Notes under the pieces: generated by a model | The model's database searches: none | What the model was told of the DNA's origin: nothing | Seen by the model: only the letters and a program-made list of their open reading frames with translations | DNA from: RGIG1927 sp045546275 | GTDB taxonomy: Bacteria > Bacillota > Clostridia > UMGS1883 | Direction of reading: 5' to 3' | Length of the DNA: 64,000 nucleotides | NCBI GenBank assembly: GCA_045546275.1 | Contig: JAZQCM010000014.1 | Coordinates: 341,528-405,527, forward strand | Position numbers and translations under genes: made by a program | Part shown: piece after piece, positions 7,818-16,636 of the stretch | Position numbering within the stretch: the stretch's first letter is position 1 | How the letters are laid out: each line of letters begins with the position of its first letter

Positions 7818-9002
7818 GTGAAAAAAGGTAGGTTTGGTATTCATGGCGGACAGTACGTCCCCGAAATACTGATGAAGGCAGTAAATGAACTGGAGGAGGC
7901 GTACAATAAGTACAAGGATGACCCCCAGTTTAACCGTGAACTCAAGGAGCTTCTTGACAATTACGCAGGAAGACCCTCTCTTTTATACTATGCCGAAAAA
8001 ATGACAAAAGACCTTGGCGGTGCTAAGATTTATCTCAAGCGTGAGGACTTGAACCACACAGGAAGCCACAAGCTTAATAACGCATTGGGTCAGGTGCTTT
8101 TGGCTAAAAAAATGGGCAAAACAAGAGTAATTGCCGAAACAGGTGCAGGTCAGCATGGTGTTGCAACTGCAACAGCGGCGGCACTTTTAGACATGGAATG
8201 CGAAATTTTCATGGGCAAGGTTGACTGCGAGAGACAGGCACTTAACGTTTTCAGAATGGAATTACTTGGCGCAAAGGTCCATGCTGTTACAAGCGGCACA
8301 CAAACTCTTAAGGATGCCGTAAACGAAACAATGGCTGAATGGACCAACCGTATTTCCGACACACATTATGTTATAGGCTCTGTTATGGGCCCTCATCCTT
8401 TCCCCACAATTGTACGTGACTTCCAGAGCGTAATAAGCCGTGAAGCCAGAAGCCAGATCCTTGAAAAGGAAGGCAAGCTTCCTTCTGTGGTGCTTGCATG
8501 TGTTGGCGGCGGAAGTAACGCAATGGGTATGTTCTATAACTTTATCGGCGACGAAAATGTTCGTCTTATCGGCTGTGAAGCAGCAGGCAAAGGCATTGAC
8601 ACAAAAGAGCATGCGGCAACAATTTCCAAAGGTAAATTGGGTATTTTCCATGGTATGAAGAGCTATTTCTGCCAGAATGAATACGGTCAGATTGACGAAG
8701 TTTATTCAATTTCGGCAGGTTTGGACTACCCCGGCATTGGCCCTGAGCATGCATCCCTTTATGACAGTAAAAGAGCAGAATATGTTCCCGTAACTGACAC
8801 CGAGGCTGTTGAAGCCTTTGAATATCTTTCAAAAACAGAAGGCGTAATCCCTGCTATTGAAAGCAGTCACGCTGTGGCACATGCAATTAAAATTGCACCC
8901 ACAATGAATAAGGATGATATTATGATTATCTGCTTGTCAGGTCGTGGCGATAAGGACGTTGCGGCTATTGCAAGATACAGGGGGGTACAGATTTATGAAT
9001 AG
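7818..9002 (+). CDS. trpB: Tryptophan synthase beta chain
   Basis: 394 residues, normal for TrpB. It condenses indole with serine to tryptophan using pyridoxal phosphate. Key segments: GRFGIHGGQYVPE at the N-terminus, HTGSHKLNN (the PLP-binding lysine), AETGAGQHGVATAT, and CVGGGSNAMGMF (phosphate cup). I chose GTG at 7818: it has GAAAGGA upstream and lies past the T-box terminator, while upstream codons lie within the riboswitch. It overlaps trpA by 8 bases. No other trp genes are in the window. Confidence 0.96.
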   Translation: MKKGRFGIHGGQYVPEILMKAVNELEEAYNKYKDDPQFNRELKELLDNYAGRPSLLYYAEKMTKDLGGAKIYLKREDLNHTGSHKLNNALGQVLLAKKMGKTRVIAETGAGQHGVATATAAALLDMECEIFMGKVDCERQALNVFRMELLGAKVHAVTSGTQTLKDAVNETMAEWTNRISDTHYVIGSVMGPHPFPTIVRDFQSVISREARSQILEKEGKLPSVVLACVGGGSNAMGMFYNFIGDENVRLIGCEAAGKGIDTKEHAATISKGKLGIFHGMKSYFCQNEYGQIDEVYSISAGLDYPGIGPEHASLYDSKRAEYVPVTDTEAVEAFEYLSKTEGVIPAIESSHAVAHAIKIAPTMNKDDIMIICLSGRGDKDVAAIARYRGVQIYE

Positions 9003-9702
9003 ACTTGACAATTTAAAAAAGGAAAACGTTCTGGGCGCATTCATCACACCAGGTGATATTGATGTTGAAAAAACAGAAGAATATATCCTTGCAATGATTG
9101 CAGGCGGTGCCGACTTTATTGAAATCGGCATACCCTTTTCCGACCCCGTGGCAGAAGACAGCACCATTCAGGAAGCTTACATTAAAGCAATGAAAAACTG
9201 TGTTAATACCGACACAATTTTTGACTGCGTAAGAAGACTCAGACAGGATACCGACATCCCCGTTGTTGCAATTACAAATGCAAACCCTGTTTTCAGCTAC
9301 TCTGAGGGTATTGAGAAGTTTTTTGAAAACTGTAAGGAAGCCGGCGTTGATGCAATAATCATGCCCGATGTGCCCTTTGAAGAGGTTGACGAATTTAAGG
9401 GTGCGGCAGATAAAAACGGAGTTTACATTATAATGGCAGTGGCTCCCACCGACGAAGAAAGAATTAAAAAGATTGTTTCGGATGCTCACGGCTTTGTGTA
9501 CGCAACAGCTTTGGCTGAAAACACAAAGGAAGACATGGAAAAGCTTATTAAAAATGTTAAAAAGTATAAGGATATTCCTGTTTTAACAAAGGACGAAAGA
9601 TTTTCCTGCGATGGTTTAATTCTTTCAAACGAAATAGTAAAGCTTGTAAATCGTGGTATGGGCGCCATGGCAATAAGTCATTTTGTAAAAAGCTATAAAT
9701 AA
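8995..9702 (+). CDS. trpA: Tryptophan synthase alpha chain, divergent and short
   Basis: 235 residues against about 260 usually. In the standard enzyme this TIM barrel cleaves indole-3-glycerol phosphate and passes indole to TrpB. The catalytic Glu is kept (FIEIGIPFSD, E43), but the usual ADG is AED, so the second acid (Asp60 in enteric numbering) is Glu and the following Gly is Asp. The loop-6 RxGVTG motif is replaced by ATALAENTKED, and the GFGIS phosphate-binding segment is missing (PVLTKDERFSCDG). The ATG at 8995 follows GGGGGG. It is clearly trpA by position and fold signature, but indole-glycerol-phosphate lyase activity is doubtful. Confidence 0.85.
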   Translation: MNRLDNLKKENVLGAFITPGDIDVEKTEEYILAMIAGGADFIEIGIPFSDPVAEDSTIQEAYIKAMKNCVNTDTIFDCVRRLRQDTDIPVVAITNANPVFSYSEGIEKFFENCKEAGVDAIIMPDVPFEEVDEFKGAADKNGVYIIMAVAPTDEERIKKIVSDAHGFVYATALAENTKEDMEKLIKNVKKYKDIPVLTKDERFSCDGLILSNEIVKLVNRGMGAMAISHFVKSYK

Positions 9703-9707
9703 AAGCA

Positions 9708-9739
9708 AAAAAATGTCATCGGATGATGGCATTTTTTTA
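9708..9739 (+). terminator. Intrinsic terminator of trpBA
   Basis: AAAAATGTCATC, loop GGAT, GATGGCATTTTTTT, just after the trpA stop. Confidence 0.9.
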
Positions 9740-9785
9740 TTGCACAAATAAGGGGAAAATGATAAACTGAATAAGGGTGATGAAA

Positions 9786-11981
9786 ATGAAAAGAATTTTA
9801 AGTTTAATTATAATAATTTCAATGCTTTTTGCACTGAATGTGCAAGGTGCAGAAATTGTCTGGAGCGGATATAAATCAGGCGGTGAGGTTACTGCTTTTA
9901 TTAACGGTGTTGAAGAAGGAAACAGGGTTATTGTGGGCGTTTTCAATAAAAACGATGAGCTTGTGAGGGCAAGCAGCAACATAAGTGAAGGCGATAGTGT
10001 GAATGTAAATATTAACACTAAAAATGGCGCCTATACAAAAGCCTTTATATGGGACAAAGAAAGCCTTGAGCCCAAAAAGGTGGCATACGGCTCTATTACT
10101 CCCGACGGGATTAAAGACGATGTTATTTTTTCCGACAATCAACAGCCTAACAGACAAGATGTTGTTACAGGCTACCGCACCTTTGAACCGCTTTCGGGCG
10201 ATTACATGGTTAAGCTTTACGTTACCTTGTGGAAAAAAGGCGACAATGCAATAGTTCTCGGTGACAGTAAAAACGGCACACTCCACTATGGCACAAGCAG
10301 TGCAACACTTCTCTTTAATGGCGACAATTTTTCTGTACGTAATGGTGCAGGTGACGGGAGCTACAGCGCAAGTGCTGTTAATTTGTGCAGTGCAGAAGTA
10401 AACACAACCTATGAAATTGTATTTTGGGGTAATACAGATTCTGATACCTACAAGGTTGTTGTAACTAAAGGCGACGAAACTTACATAAGTGAAAGCATGC
10501 ATTCCAGAACAAATGGCGACAGCATTGACACAATAGCGCTTATTTCAAACGGTAAAAACACAACTGTTATAAATGATTGTTATTCTGATTTTGCATTTAC
10601 GGGAAGAAATCTCACTTTATTTGATGACCCTGAGCCATTTTTTACCTACGATGGCTTTGAAGGAATGTATTACGGTTTAAAGGTTGAGGGGAAGTATGTT
10701 CGTGGTAATAGCGGCAAGCTCACCTACGACTATGACTCTGCAAAAGACGAAAGTGCAATGTTTATCCCCCGTGATATGGGCGATGGAAGCCACGCATTTG
10801 TGTGTAAAAGCTCAAACAACCGCATGACAGTACCCAATAATAAGTATGATAATATTTTAAGTAAGGCATATGCAACAAATGACAATTCCCAGCACTGGGT
10901 TATGGAAAAGAGTGAAAACTGGTCAAAGGATAATTTGTCGTATTATTTAAAGCATATTGATTCGGACAATTATGTAGGCTACGGAATAGGCACAAACAAT
11001 CTTGCCTTACGAGGAGAAGGCTATAAAGCTGAAATTACCTTTGTGCCCCTTTACGAAAAGAGCCCTTTATATCTTGTAAGTAAAACAAAGGTTTACAACA
11101 ATCTTACTGACAGGCAAAGGTTTATGATAGAATCGGTTTACGAATCTGTTGCAGGGGACATTTTCGGTCGCTATGGCGGCTACACTGACTGGACGCCCAG
11201 AATAAGAATGGATAATTTGTTCAACGAGATTTTGGATGGCTCCCTTACCCAGGAGGCGCAGGCAACGAAATTTGAAGAGTTTTTCAATGACACAAACAGC
11301 TTTATTTATGCAAATCAGTCAACCTATGAAGCTGTAAGCCTTGAACTACCAGGTAGTGTGGGATGTTATACCGAAATTGGGGAAGGCGAGGAAGGAACCT
11401 ACGACTTCTGGAGAGGAACAATGCTTTTTGGTGTAAAGTACCCTGTAACTATTTACAATGCTGAGGGCGAAAAAGAGCAGACTCTTACAGTTTATGTGCA
11501 CAACGACGATGTTGCAAAGCATAATTACAGCATATTCTTACAGGCAATTATACAAATTCCCCACCAGTTCCGAACACATCTTAAAAATGTAAAAATCCGA
11601 AATGACAGCGCCAACAGCTTTAATGGTGGCGGTAATGATGTTTATATAAGACTTAACTGGAATATGGACCGTGGTGGCATGCGAAGCACCCTTGTTCATG
11701 AGCTTGGGCATATTATAGACCAGAAAAACGGCAACTGGGCATCAGGCTCAGGCTGGAGCTGGGCAATAAACCAGGATATGTACACCCCTTCGGGCTATGG
11801 TGCAACTAATAATGCTGAGGATTTTGCGGAATTTTGCAGAATGTATTTCCAGGCATATTCCTGCCGTGACCGCCGTATGGGTCTTAAAGTAATAATGCCC
11901 GAAAGATATGCATCCTTTGGCAGACTCCGTAAGCAGAATATGGCAGGTTGGGGACTCTGGGAGGATGAATATACTTCCTGA
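9786..11981 (+). CDS. Secreted ATLF-like zinc metalloprotease, paralog 1
   Basis: 731 residues. Signal peptide (MKRILSLIIIISMLFALNVQGA). Then an Ig-like module ending TKAFIWDKESLEP, a LamG-like beta-sandwich (about 110-275), a beta-trefoil-like repeat region with FIPRDMGDGSHAFVCKSSNN (about 285-430), and a C-terminal peptidase. Zinc site: HELGH at 638-642 and NAEDFAEF at about 677-684, the HExxH plus distal Glu layout of anthrax-lethal-factor-like (ATLF/PPEP) gluzincins. The target is unknown; extracellular or host proteins are plausible. The ATG at 9786 was chosen for its GGG site; GTG 9777 and ATG 9780 are too close to it. A weak TTGCAC/GATAAA promoter lies at 9740-9766. The next paralog follows without a terminator between. 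Confidence 0.8.
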   Translation: MKRILSLIIIISMLFALNVQGAEIVWSGYKSGGEVTAFINGVEEGNRVIVGVFNKNDELVRASSNISEGDSVNVNINTKNGAYTKAFIWDKESLEPKKVAYGSITPDGIKDDVIFSDNQQPNRQDVVTGYRTFEPLSGDYMVKLYVTLWKKGDNAIVLGDSKNGTLHYGTSSATLLFNGDNFSVRNGAGDGSYSASAVNLCSAEVNTTYEIVFWGNTDSDTYKVVVTKGDETYISESMHSRTNGDSIDTIALISNGKNTTVINDCYSDFAFTGRNLTLFDDPEPFFTYDGFEGMYYGLKVEGKYVRGNSGKLTYDYDSAKDESAMFIPRDMGDGSHAFVCKSSNNRMTVPNNKYDNILSKAYATNDNSQHWVMEKSENWSKDNLSYYLKHIDSDNYVGYGIGTNNLALRGEGYKAEITFVPLYEKSPLYLVSKTKVYNNLTDRQRFMIESVYESVAGDIFGRYGGYTDWTPRIRMDNLFNEILDGSLTQEAQATKFEEFFNDTNSFIYANQSTYEAVSLELPGSVGCYTEIGEGEEGTYDFWRGTMLFGVKYPVTIYNAEGEKEQTLTVYVHNDDVAKHNYSIFLQAIIQIPHQFRTHLKNVKIRNDSANSFNGGGNDVYIRLNWNMDRGGMRSTLVHELGHIIDQKNGNWASGSGWSWAINQDMYTPSGYGATNNAEDFAEFCRMYFQAYSCRDRRMGLKVIMPERYASFGRLRKQNMAGWGLWEDEYTS

Positions 11982-11993
11982 AGTAATAAAAAC

Positions 11994-12022
11994 TTGACAA
12001 TTAAGGGAATTTTTTATAAAAT
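11994..12022 (+). promoter_or_regulatory. Likely promoter of metalloprotease paralog 2
   Basis: TTGACA, 17-base spacer, TAAAAT (TATAAA overlaps). It begins 13 bases after the stop of paralog 1. The start point would be only about 12 bases before the ATG, giving a very short leader. Confidence 0.6.
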
Positions 12023-12040
12023 ATTACATAGGTGATGAAA

Positions 12041-14269
12041 ATGAAAAAAGTTTTAAGTTTAATTTTAATAATGTTAATACTTACTTCTTCAATATCAGCA
12101 GGAGCAGTTGGTGTTACATGGTCTGAGACAACTCTTGAAACAGGCTCTCTTTCGGTAACTGCCACAGGTGTTGAAAAAGGGGACAGAGTTGCGCTTGCAA
12201 CTTATGCAAACGGCGTGTTCTCGGGCTTTAACATGGTGTGGGCAGAGGGCGAGAGCTGTACGGTTGATGTTACTGTAAAAAATGGTGACGACACTGCACG
12301 TGCATTTGTGTGGGAACAAAACACCATGATGCCTAAATTTGCAGATTCTTATCTTACTGAAGATGGTGTTATGGACTCTTCTGCACTTTTCAGTGACAAC
12401 CAGATGGTTAATAATGCTTCTGCAGTTGGCTATAAAATAATTACACCTTTAACAGGCGATTATTCAGTAAGCTTCGACTTAACTGTAAGAACACTTGGCG
12501 ACAATGCAATTATCCTTGGTGACAGTACCAACGGCACCATAGGCTATGGTGAGGCAAGTGCCATCATGCAGTTTGCAAACAGTACAAACTTCACTACAAG
12601 ACGTGGTGACGGCAATGGCAACTACACCGAAAATGCGGAAACAATCTGCACTTTTGAAACAGGTAAGGTTTATCATGTTACAATTCAAGGCAACACAACA
12701 ACAAATACCTACAACGTTATAGTTAATGACGGCACAAATCAGTACATAAGCAGCACAATGACTGCACGTAAAAATGCAAGTGCTGCAGGTATTGATACAA
12801 TTGCTTTTGTAAATAACTCAAAGAACACCACCGTTACAAATGGTTATTACACAAACTACAACTTCTCCGCTAATAATTTTGAAATTCTTAACGAAGAAAC
12901 TGTTGAAATTCCTAAATATGAATACACAGGCTTAGGTATGTATTACGGCTTGGAGGTTGTTTCCACAGGCAAATATGTGCGTGGTAACAACGGTAAGTTA
13001 ACAGCTGACTACTCTTCCGTTTCCGACACAAGTGCAATGTTTATCCCTCGTGACATGGGTGACGGCAGCCATGCATTTGTATGTAAGTCATCAAATAACC
13101 GTATAACAACCACTGGCACAGTAGGCGCTACACTTACAAGCAGTGCCTATGCAATGGCAAATAACACTCAGCATTGGGTAATGGAAGAAAGTGAAAATTA
13201 CTCGGAAACAAACAAAACATATTACTTAAAGCATATTGACACAGGTAACTATGTTGGTCTTAGCGGCAATAACCTTGCTTTGGTAGCAAGCACTAATAAA
13301 AAGGAAATCCGCCTTGTGCCTGTTGAAGGTGAAAGCCTTCTTGCCCGCGTAAGTAAAACCGATGCATACAACCTTCTTTCAGCAGCGCAGCGTGAAAGGT
13401 TTGAATCTGTATACGAATCTGTTGCAGGTGACGTGTTTGGTCGTTATGGCGGTACAACCGAATGGACACCCAGAATAAGAATGGATAACCTCTTTACTGA
13501 AATCCTTTCAGGCTCTCTTAGTGAAGCTGAACAGCTTGCAAAGCTTGAAGAATTCTTAACCGCTTCATCAAATGGCTACATTTACGACGGTCAGGCAAGC
13601 TATCAGACAATCAGCACCTCTATTCCGGGCACAGCAGGTCTTTACTGGGAACAGGATGAAGGTACTGCAGGTAGCTACGATTTCTGGAGCGGTACTTATC
13701 TTAATGGTATGCTTTACAAGTACACAATTTACGAAGCTGACGGCACAGCACAGCAGACAATCAACCTTTATGTTGAAGACCACTCAACGGCACAGACAAA
13801 TGCAGCAAACTTCAGAGAAGTTCTTTTGAATATTCCTTATGAATTCCGCCAGTATTTGCACACTGCTAAAATAAGAAATGACGGTGCAAACTACTACAAT
13901 GGTGGCGGTGGCACACTTTATATCAGAATTAACTGGACACCTGATGTAAATTCCATGAGAAGTACAGTTGTTCATGAGCTTGGACACATTCTCGACCAGG
14001 CATGTGGCACATGGTCAAACGGTTCGGGTTGGGCGGCAGCTAAGAGTGCAGATATGTATTCTGCTTCCGGCTATGCAAATTCAAGTAACGCAGAAGACTT
14101 TGCGGAATTCTGCAGAATGTATTTTGCCGCATATGGTAACCCCGATATGCAGAAGGGCTTACAGGTAATCATGCCCGAAAGATATGCATCCTTCGGTCGA
14201 CTTCGTAAAAATAACCTTGGCGGCTGGGGCCTTTGGGAAGATGAATACACAACTTACGGATACGAATAA
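12041..14269 (+). CDS. Secreted ATLF-like zinc metalloprotease, paralog 2
   Basis: 742 residues, same architecture as its two neighbours: signal peptide (MKKVLSLILIMLILTSSISA), Ig-like module ending ARAFVWEQNTMMP, LamG-like sandwich, trefoil-like region with the near-invariant IPRDMGDGSHAFVCKSSNNR, then peptidase. HELGH is at 645-649 and SNAEDFAEF follows about 40 residues later. The C-terminal 30 residues (from IMPERYASFGRLRKNN) are almost identical across the trio. All catalytic residues are kept. The ATG at 12041 lies six bases after AGGTG. Substrate unknown; secretion is inferred from the signal peptide, and no anchor is visible. Confidence 0.8.
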   Translation: MKKVLSLILIMLILTSSISAGAVGVTWSETTLETGSLSVTATGVEKGDRVALATYANGVFSGFNMVWAEGESCTVDVTVKNGDDTARAFVWEQNTMMPKFADSYLTEDGVMDSSALFSDNQMVNNASAVGYKIITPLTGDYSVSFDLTVRTLGDNAIILGDSTNGTIGYGEASAIMQFANSTNFTTRRGDGNGNYTENAETICTFETGKVYHVTIQGNTTTNTYNVIVNDGTNQYISSTMTARKNASAAGIDTIAFVNNSKNTTVTNGYYTNYNFSANNFEILNEETVEIPKYEYTGLGMYYGLEVVSTGKYVRGNNGKLTADYSSVSDTSAMFIPRDMGDGSHAFVCKSSNNRITTTGTVGATLTSSAYAMANNTQHWVMEESENYSETNKTYYLKHIDTGNYVGLSGNNLALVASTNKKEIRLVPVEGESLLARVSKTDAYNLLSAAQRERFESVYESVAGDVFGRYGGTTEWTPRIRMDNLFTEILSGSLSEAEQLAKLEEFLTASSNGYIYDGQASYQTISTSIPGTAGLYWEQDEGTAGSYDFWSGTYLNGMLYKYTIYEADGTAQQTINLYVEDHSTAQTNAANFREVLLNIPYEFRQYLHTAKIRNDGANYYNGGGGTLYIRINWTPDVNSMRSTVVHELGHILDQACGTWSNGSGWAAAKSADMYSASGYANSSNAEDFAEFCRMYFAAYGNPDMQKGLQVIMPERYASFGRLRKNNLGGWGLWEDEYTTYGYE

Positions 14270-14272
14270 TAT

Positions 14273-14298
14273 AAAAGGCTTGCTACGGCAAGCCTTTT
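14273..14298 (+). terminator. Intrinsic terminator after paralog 2
   Basis: AAAAGGCTTGC, loop TACG, GCAAGCCTTTT; perfect 11-bp stem. Confidence 0.9.
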
Positions 14299-14324
14299 AT
14301 ATTGAAAAAATTACATATTAGGGG

Positions 14325-14352
14325 TTGAAAATGTCCTTATTTATGGTATTAT
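14325..14352 (+). promoter_or_regulatory. Promoter of metalloprotease paralog 3
   Basis: TTGAAA, 16-base spacer, TATTAT, about 30 bases before the ATG. Together with the terminator just upstream this makes paralog 3 a separate unit. Confidence 0.75.
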
Positions 14353-14383
14353 AGAGATGTAGATAAATAAAGGTGGGAAGAAA

Positions 14384-16600
14384 ATGAAAAAACTTGTGAC
14401 AATTATTTTAGTGTTTGCACTGCTTTTGTTGGCTTTGCCTGCCAATGCCTTTGAGGTGAGCTGGAACGGCTGGTACTGGTATTTTGGTTATGCAAGGGCT
14501 GACATTACAAATGCAGAGGATGGAAATCAGGCTGTTCTTGCGGTTTATTCCGAAGCGGATGACACCCTTTTAAGAGTTTCAAGGGCAAATATTTCAAACG
14601 GAAATGCAAGTACCAGCGTGCGCGTGTCTTCGGGTGAATATGCACGTGTGTTTGTGTGGAATGGTACATCTCTTGAGCCTTCGGGGGATTATCCTTTTAA
14701 TGTAACCCGTGACGGGGTAAACGGCAAGGGCTTTGTGTTCAGTGACAATCAGAAGGCAAATAACTCAAACGCAGTAGGCTACAAAAGCTTAACACCCTTT
14801 ACAGGGGAATACACCTTAAGGATGAATGTAACTGTTTCGGAAAAAGGCGACAATGCCATTATGATAGGCGACAGTGCAAACGGTGAGCTTAGCTACAATA
14901 CAAGTAGTGCAATATTGCTCTTTAACGGCGACAATTTCTCTGTGCGCCCCGGTGATGGTAACGGCAATTATTCGGGCGAGGCATATGTGCTTTGTCCTGT
15001 GGAGGAAGGTAAAAGCTATATTGTTACAATAATAGGCAATACCGAAAAGAACACCTACCGAATTGCAATTAAAGATGGTGAAAACGAATATACCAGTGCT
15101 AATCTTACTGCAAGACGTAACGCCGAAAAAATAGACACCCTTGCACTTATTTCAAATGCAAAAAATACAACCAACAACAGCGGCTTTTATGAGGATTTTG
15201 CCTTTTATGCAAGAAATATTGAATTGTCTGCAGACTTTGAAGAGGTTGTTATTGACTACAAATACAATGGCTTTGCAGGTCTTTATTACGCTATTAAAGC
15301 AGATGACAACTACATAAGAGGCAACATGGGTAAATTAAGCTGTGACTACACCTCGGTAAAAGATGACAGCGCAAAATTTATTCCCCGTGACATGGGCGAC
15401 GGAAGCTATGCCTTTGTTTGCAAAAGCTCCAACAACCGAATTACTCTTTCGCAGGATGCCGAAAACCTTTTAAGCTCCGCCTACGATGTTAACAGCGACA
15501 ATCAGCACTGGGTTTTAGAAGAAAGCGAAAATCATTCAAAGGAAAACCTTTCCTACTATATGAAAAATCTTAACACAGGTGAGTATATAGGAACAGGCAA
15601 CAATGTGCTTGTAAAAACAAATGAAAACGGAAAGCAGGAAATTACCTTAGAGCCACTTTACAGTGAAAGTCCGTTATATCTTGTGAGCGAAACCGAGGCC
15701 TACAACGCTCTTTCCGATGCACAGAAAAAGCGAATTGAAGAAGTGTACGAATCTGTTGCAGGCGACATTTTCGGCCGTTACGGCGGTCATAGTGAATGGA
15801 CTCCAAGAATAAGACTTGACAACATGTTCAACGAAATTTTGTCAGGTAAACTGGATGCTGCAGAGCAGAGAACACTGCTTTCGGATTTCTTAAGCACTGC
15901 AAATAACTTTATTTATTCGGGTCAGGCAAGCTACGAGGCTGTGAGCACTTCAATTCCCGGCACAAAGGGCTTGTACTGGACTGTTGACGAAGGTACTGCA
16001 GGCAATTACGATTTCTGGCGAGGAACAATGCTTGATGGTGTTTTGTACAAGCTCACTATTCATGAAGCGGACGGAGCGGTGCAGCAAACACTGAACCTTT
16101 ATGTACAGGATGACGGTACTGCAAAAACAAATGCCGAAACCTTTAAAAATGTAATTGTTCAGATACCTCATGTTTTCAGAACAAAGCTCAGAAATATTAA
16201 AGTAAGAAGCGACAACGCCAATAGCTACAACGGCGGTGGCGGAGATTTGTATATCCGACTTAACTGGTCGCCTGACAAAAATTCAATGCGAAGCACAGTT
16301 GTGCACGAGCTTGGTCATATTATCGATTCAAACAACGGCTCCTGGTCAGCAGGCGGTGGCTGGAATAATGCAATTATGTCGGATATGTACACCCCTTCAA
16401 CCTATGGCGGAACAAATTCAACAGAAGACTTTGCCGAGTTTTCAAGGTTGTATTTCTCCTGCTATGGTAACCGTGACATGCAGCGAGGTTTAAAGATTAT
16501 CATGCCCGAAAGATATGCATCCTTTGGTCGACTTCGCAAAAATAACCTTGGCGGTTGGGGCCTTTGGAAAGACGAATACACAACCTACGGATACGAATAA
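14384..16600 (+). CDS. Secreted ATLF-like zinc metalloprotease, paralog 3
   Basis: 738 residues. Signal peptide (MKKLVTIILVFALLLLALPANA), an Ig-like module with a Trp/Tyr-rich start (WNGWYWYFGYAR) ending ARVFVWNGTSLEP, LamG-like sandwich, trefoil-like region, and peptidase with HELGH at 641-645 and TEDFAEFSRLYF. Compared with paralogs 1 and 2 the core Cys in EFCRMYF is Ser here, and the N-terminal module is the most divergent part, while the peptidase and C-terminus are well kept. It has its own promoter and a strong bidirectional terminator. Different N-terminal modules on a constant protease suggest different binding targets; this is inference. Confidence 0.8.
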   Translation: MKKLVTIILVFALLLLALPANAFEVSWNGWYWYFGYARADITNAEDGNQAVLAVYSEADDTLLRVSRANISNGNASTSVRVSSGEYARVFVWNGTSLEPSGDYPFNVTRDGVNGKGFVFSDNQKANNSNAVGYKSLTPFTGEYTLRMNVTVSEKGDNAIMIGDSANGELSYNTSSAILLFNGDNFSVRPGDGNGNYSGEAYVLCPVEEGKSYIVTIIGNTEKNTYRIAIKDGENEYTSANLTARRNAEKIDTLALISNAKNTTNNSGFYEDFAFYARNIELSADFEEVVIDYKYNGFAGLYYAIKADDNYIRGNMGKLSCDYTSVKDDSAKFIPRDMGDGSYAFVCKSSNNRITLSQDAENLLSSAYDVNSDNQHWVLEESENHSKENLSYYMKNLNTGEYIGTGNNVLVKTNENGKQEITLEPLYSESPLYLVSETEAYNALSDAQKKRIEEVYESVAGDIFGRYGGHSEWTPRIRLDNMFNEILSGKLDAAEQRTLLSDFLSTANNFIYSGQASYEAVSTSIPGTKGLYWTVDEGTAGNYDFWRGTMLDGVLYKLTIHEADGAVQQTLNLYVQDDGTAKTNAETFKNVIVQIPHVFRTKLRNIKVRSDNANSYNGGGGDLYIRLNWSPDKNSMRSTVVHELGHIIDSNNGSWSAGGGWNNAIMSDMYTPSTYGGTNSTEDFAEFSRLYFSCYGNRDMQRGLKIIMPERYASFGRLRKNNLGGWGLWKDEYTTYGYE

Positions 16601-16635
16601 CAGAAAAGGACTTGCGTTGCAAGTCCTTTTCTGTT
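16599..16635. terminator. Bidirectional terminator between convergent genes
   Basis: AACAGAAAAGGACTTGC, loop GTT, and its full complement: a 17-bp perfect stem with A and T tracts on both sides, between paralog 3 and the convergent dehydratase-like gene. Confidence 0.92.
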
Positions 16636-16636
16636 A

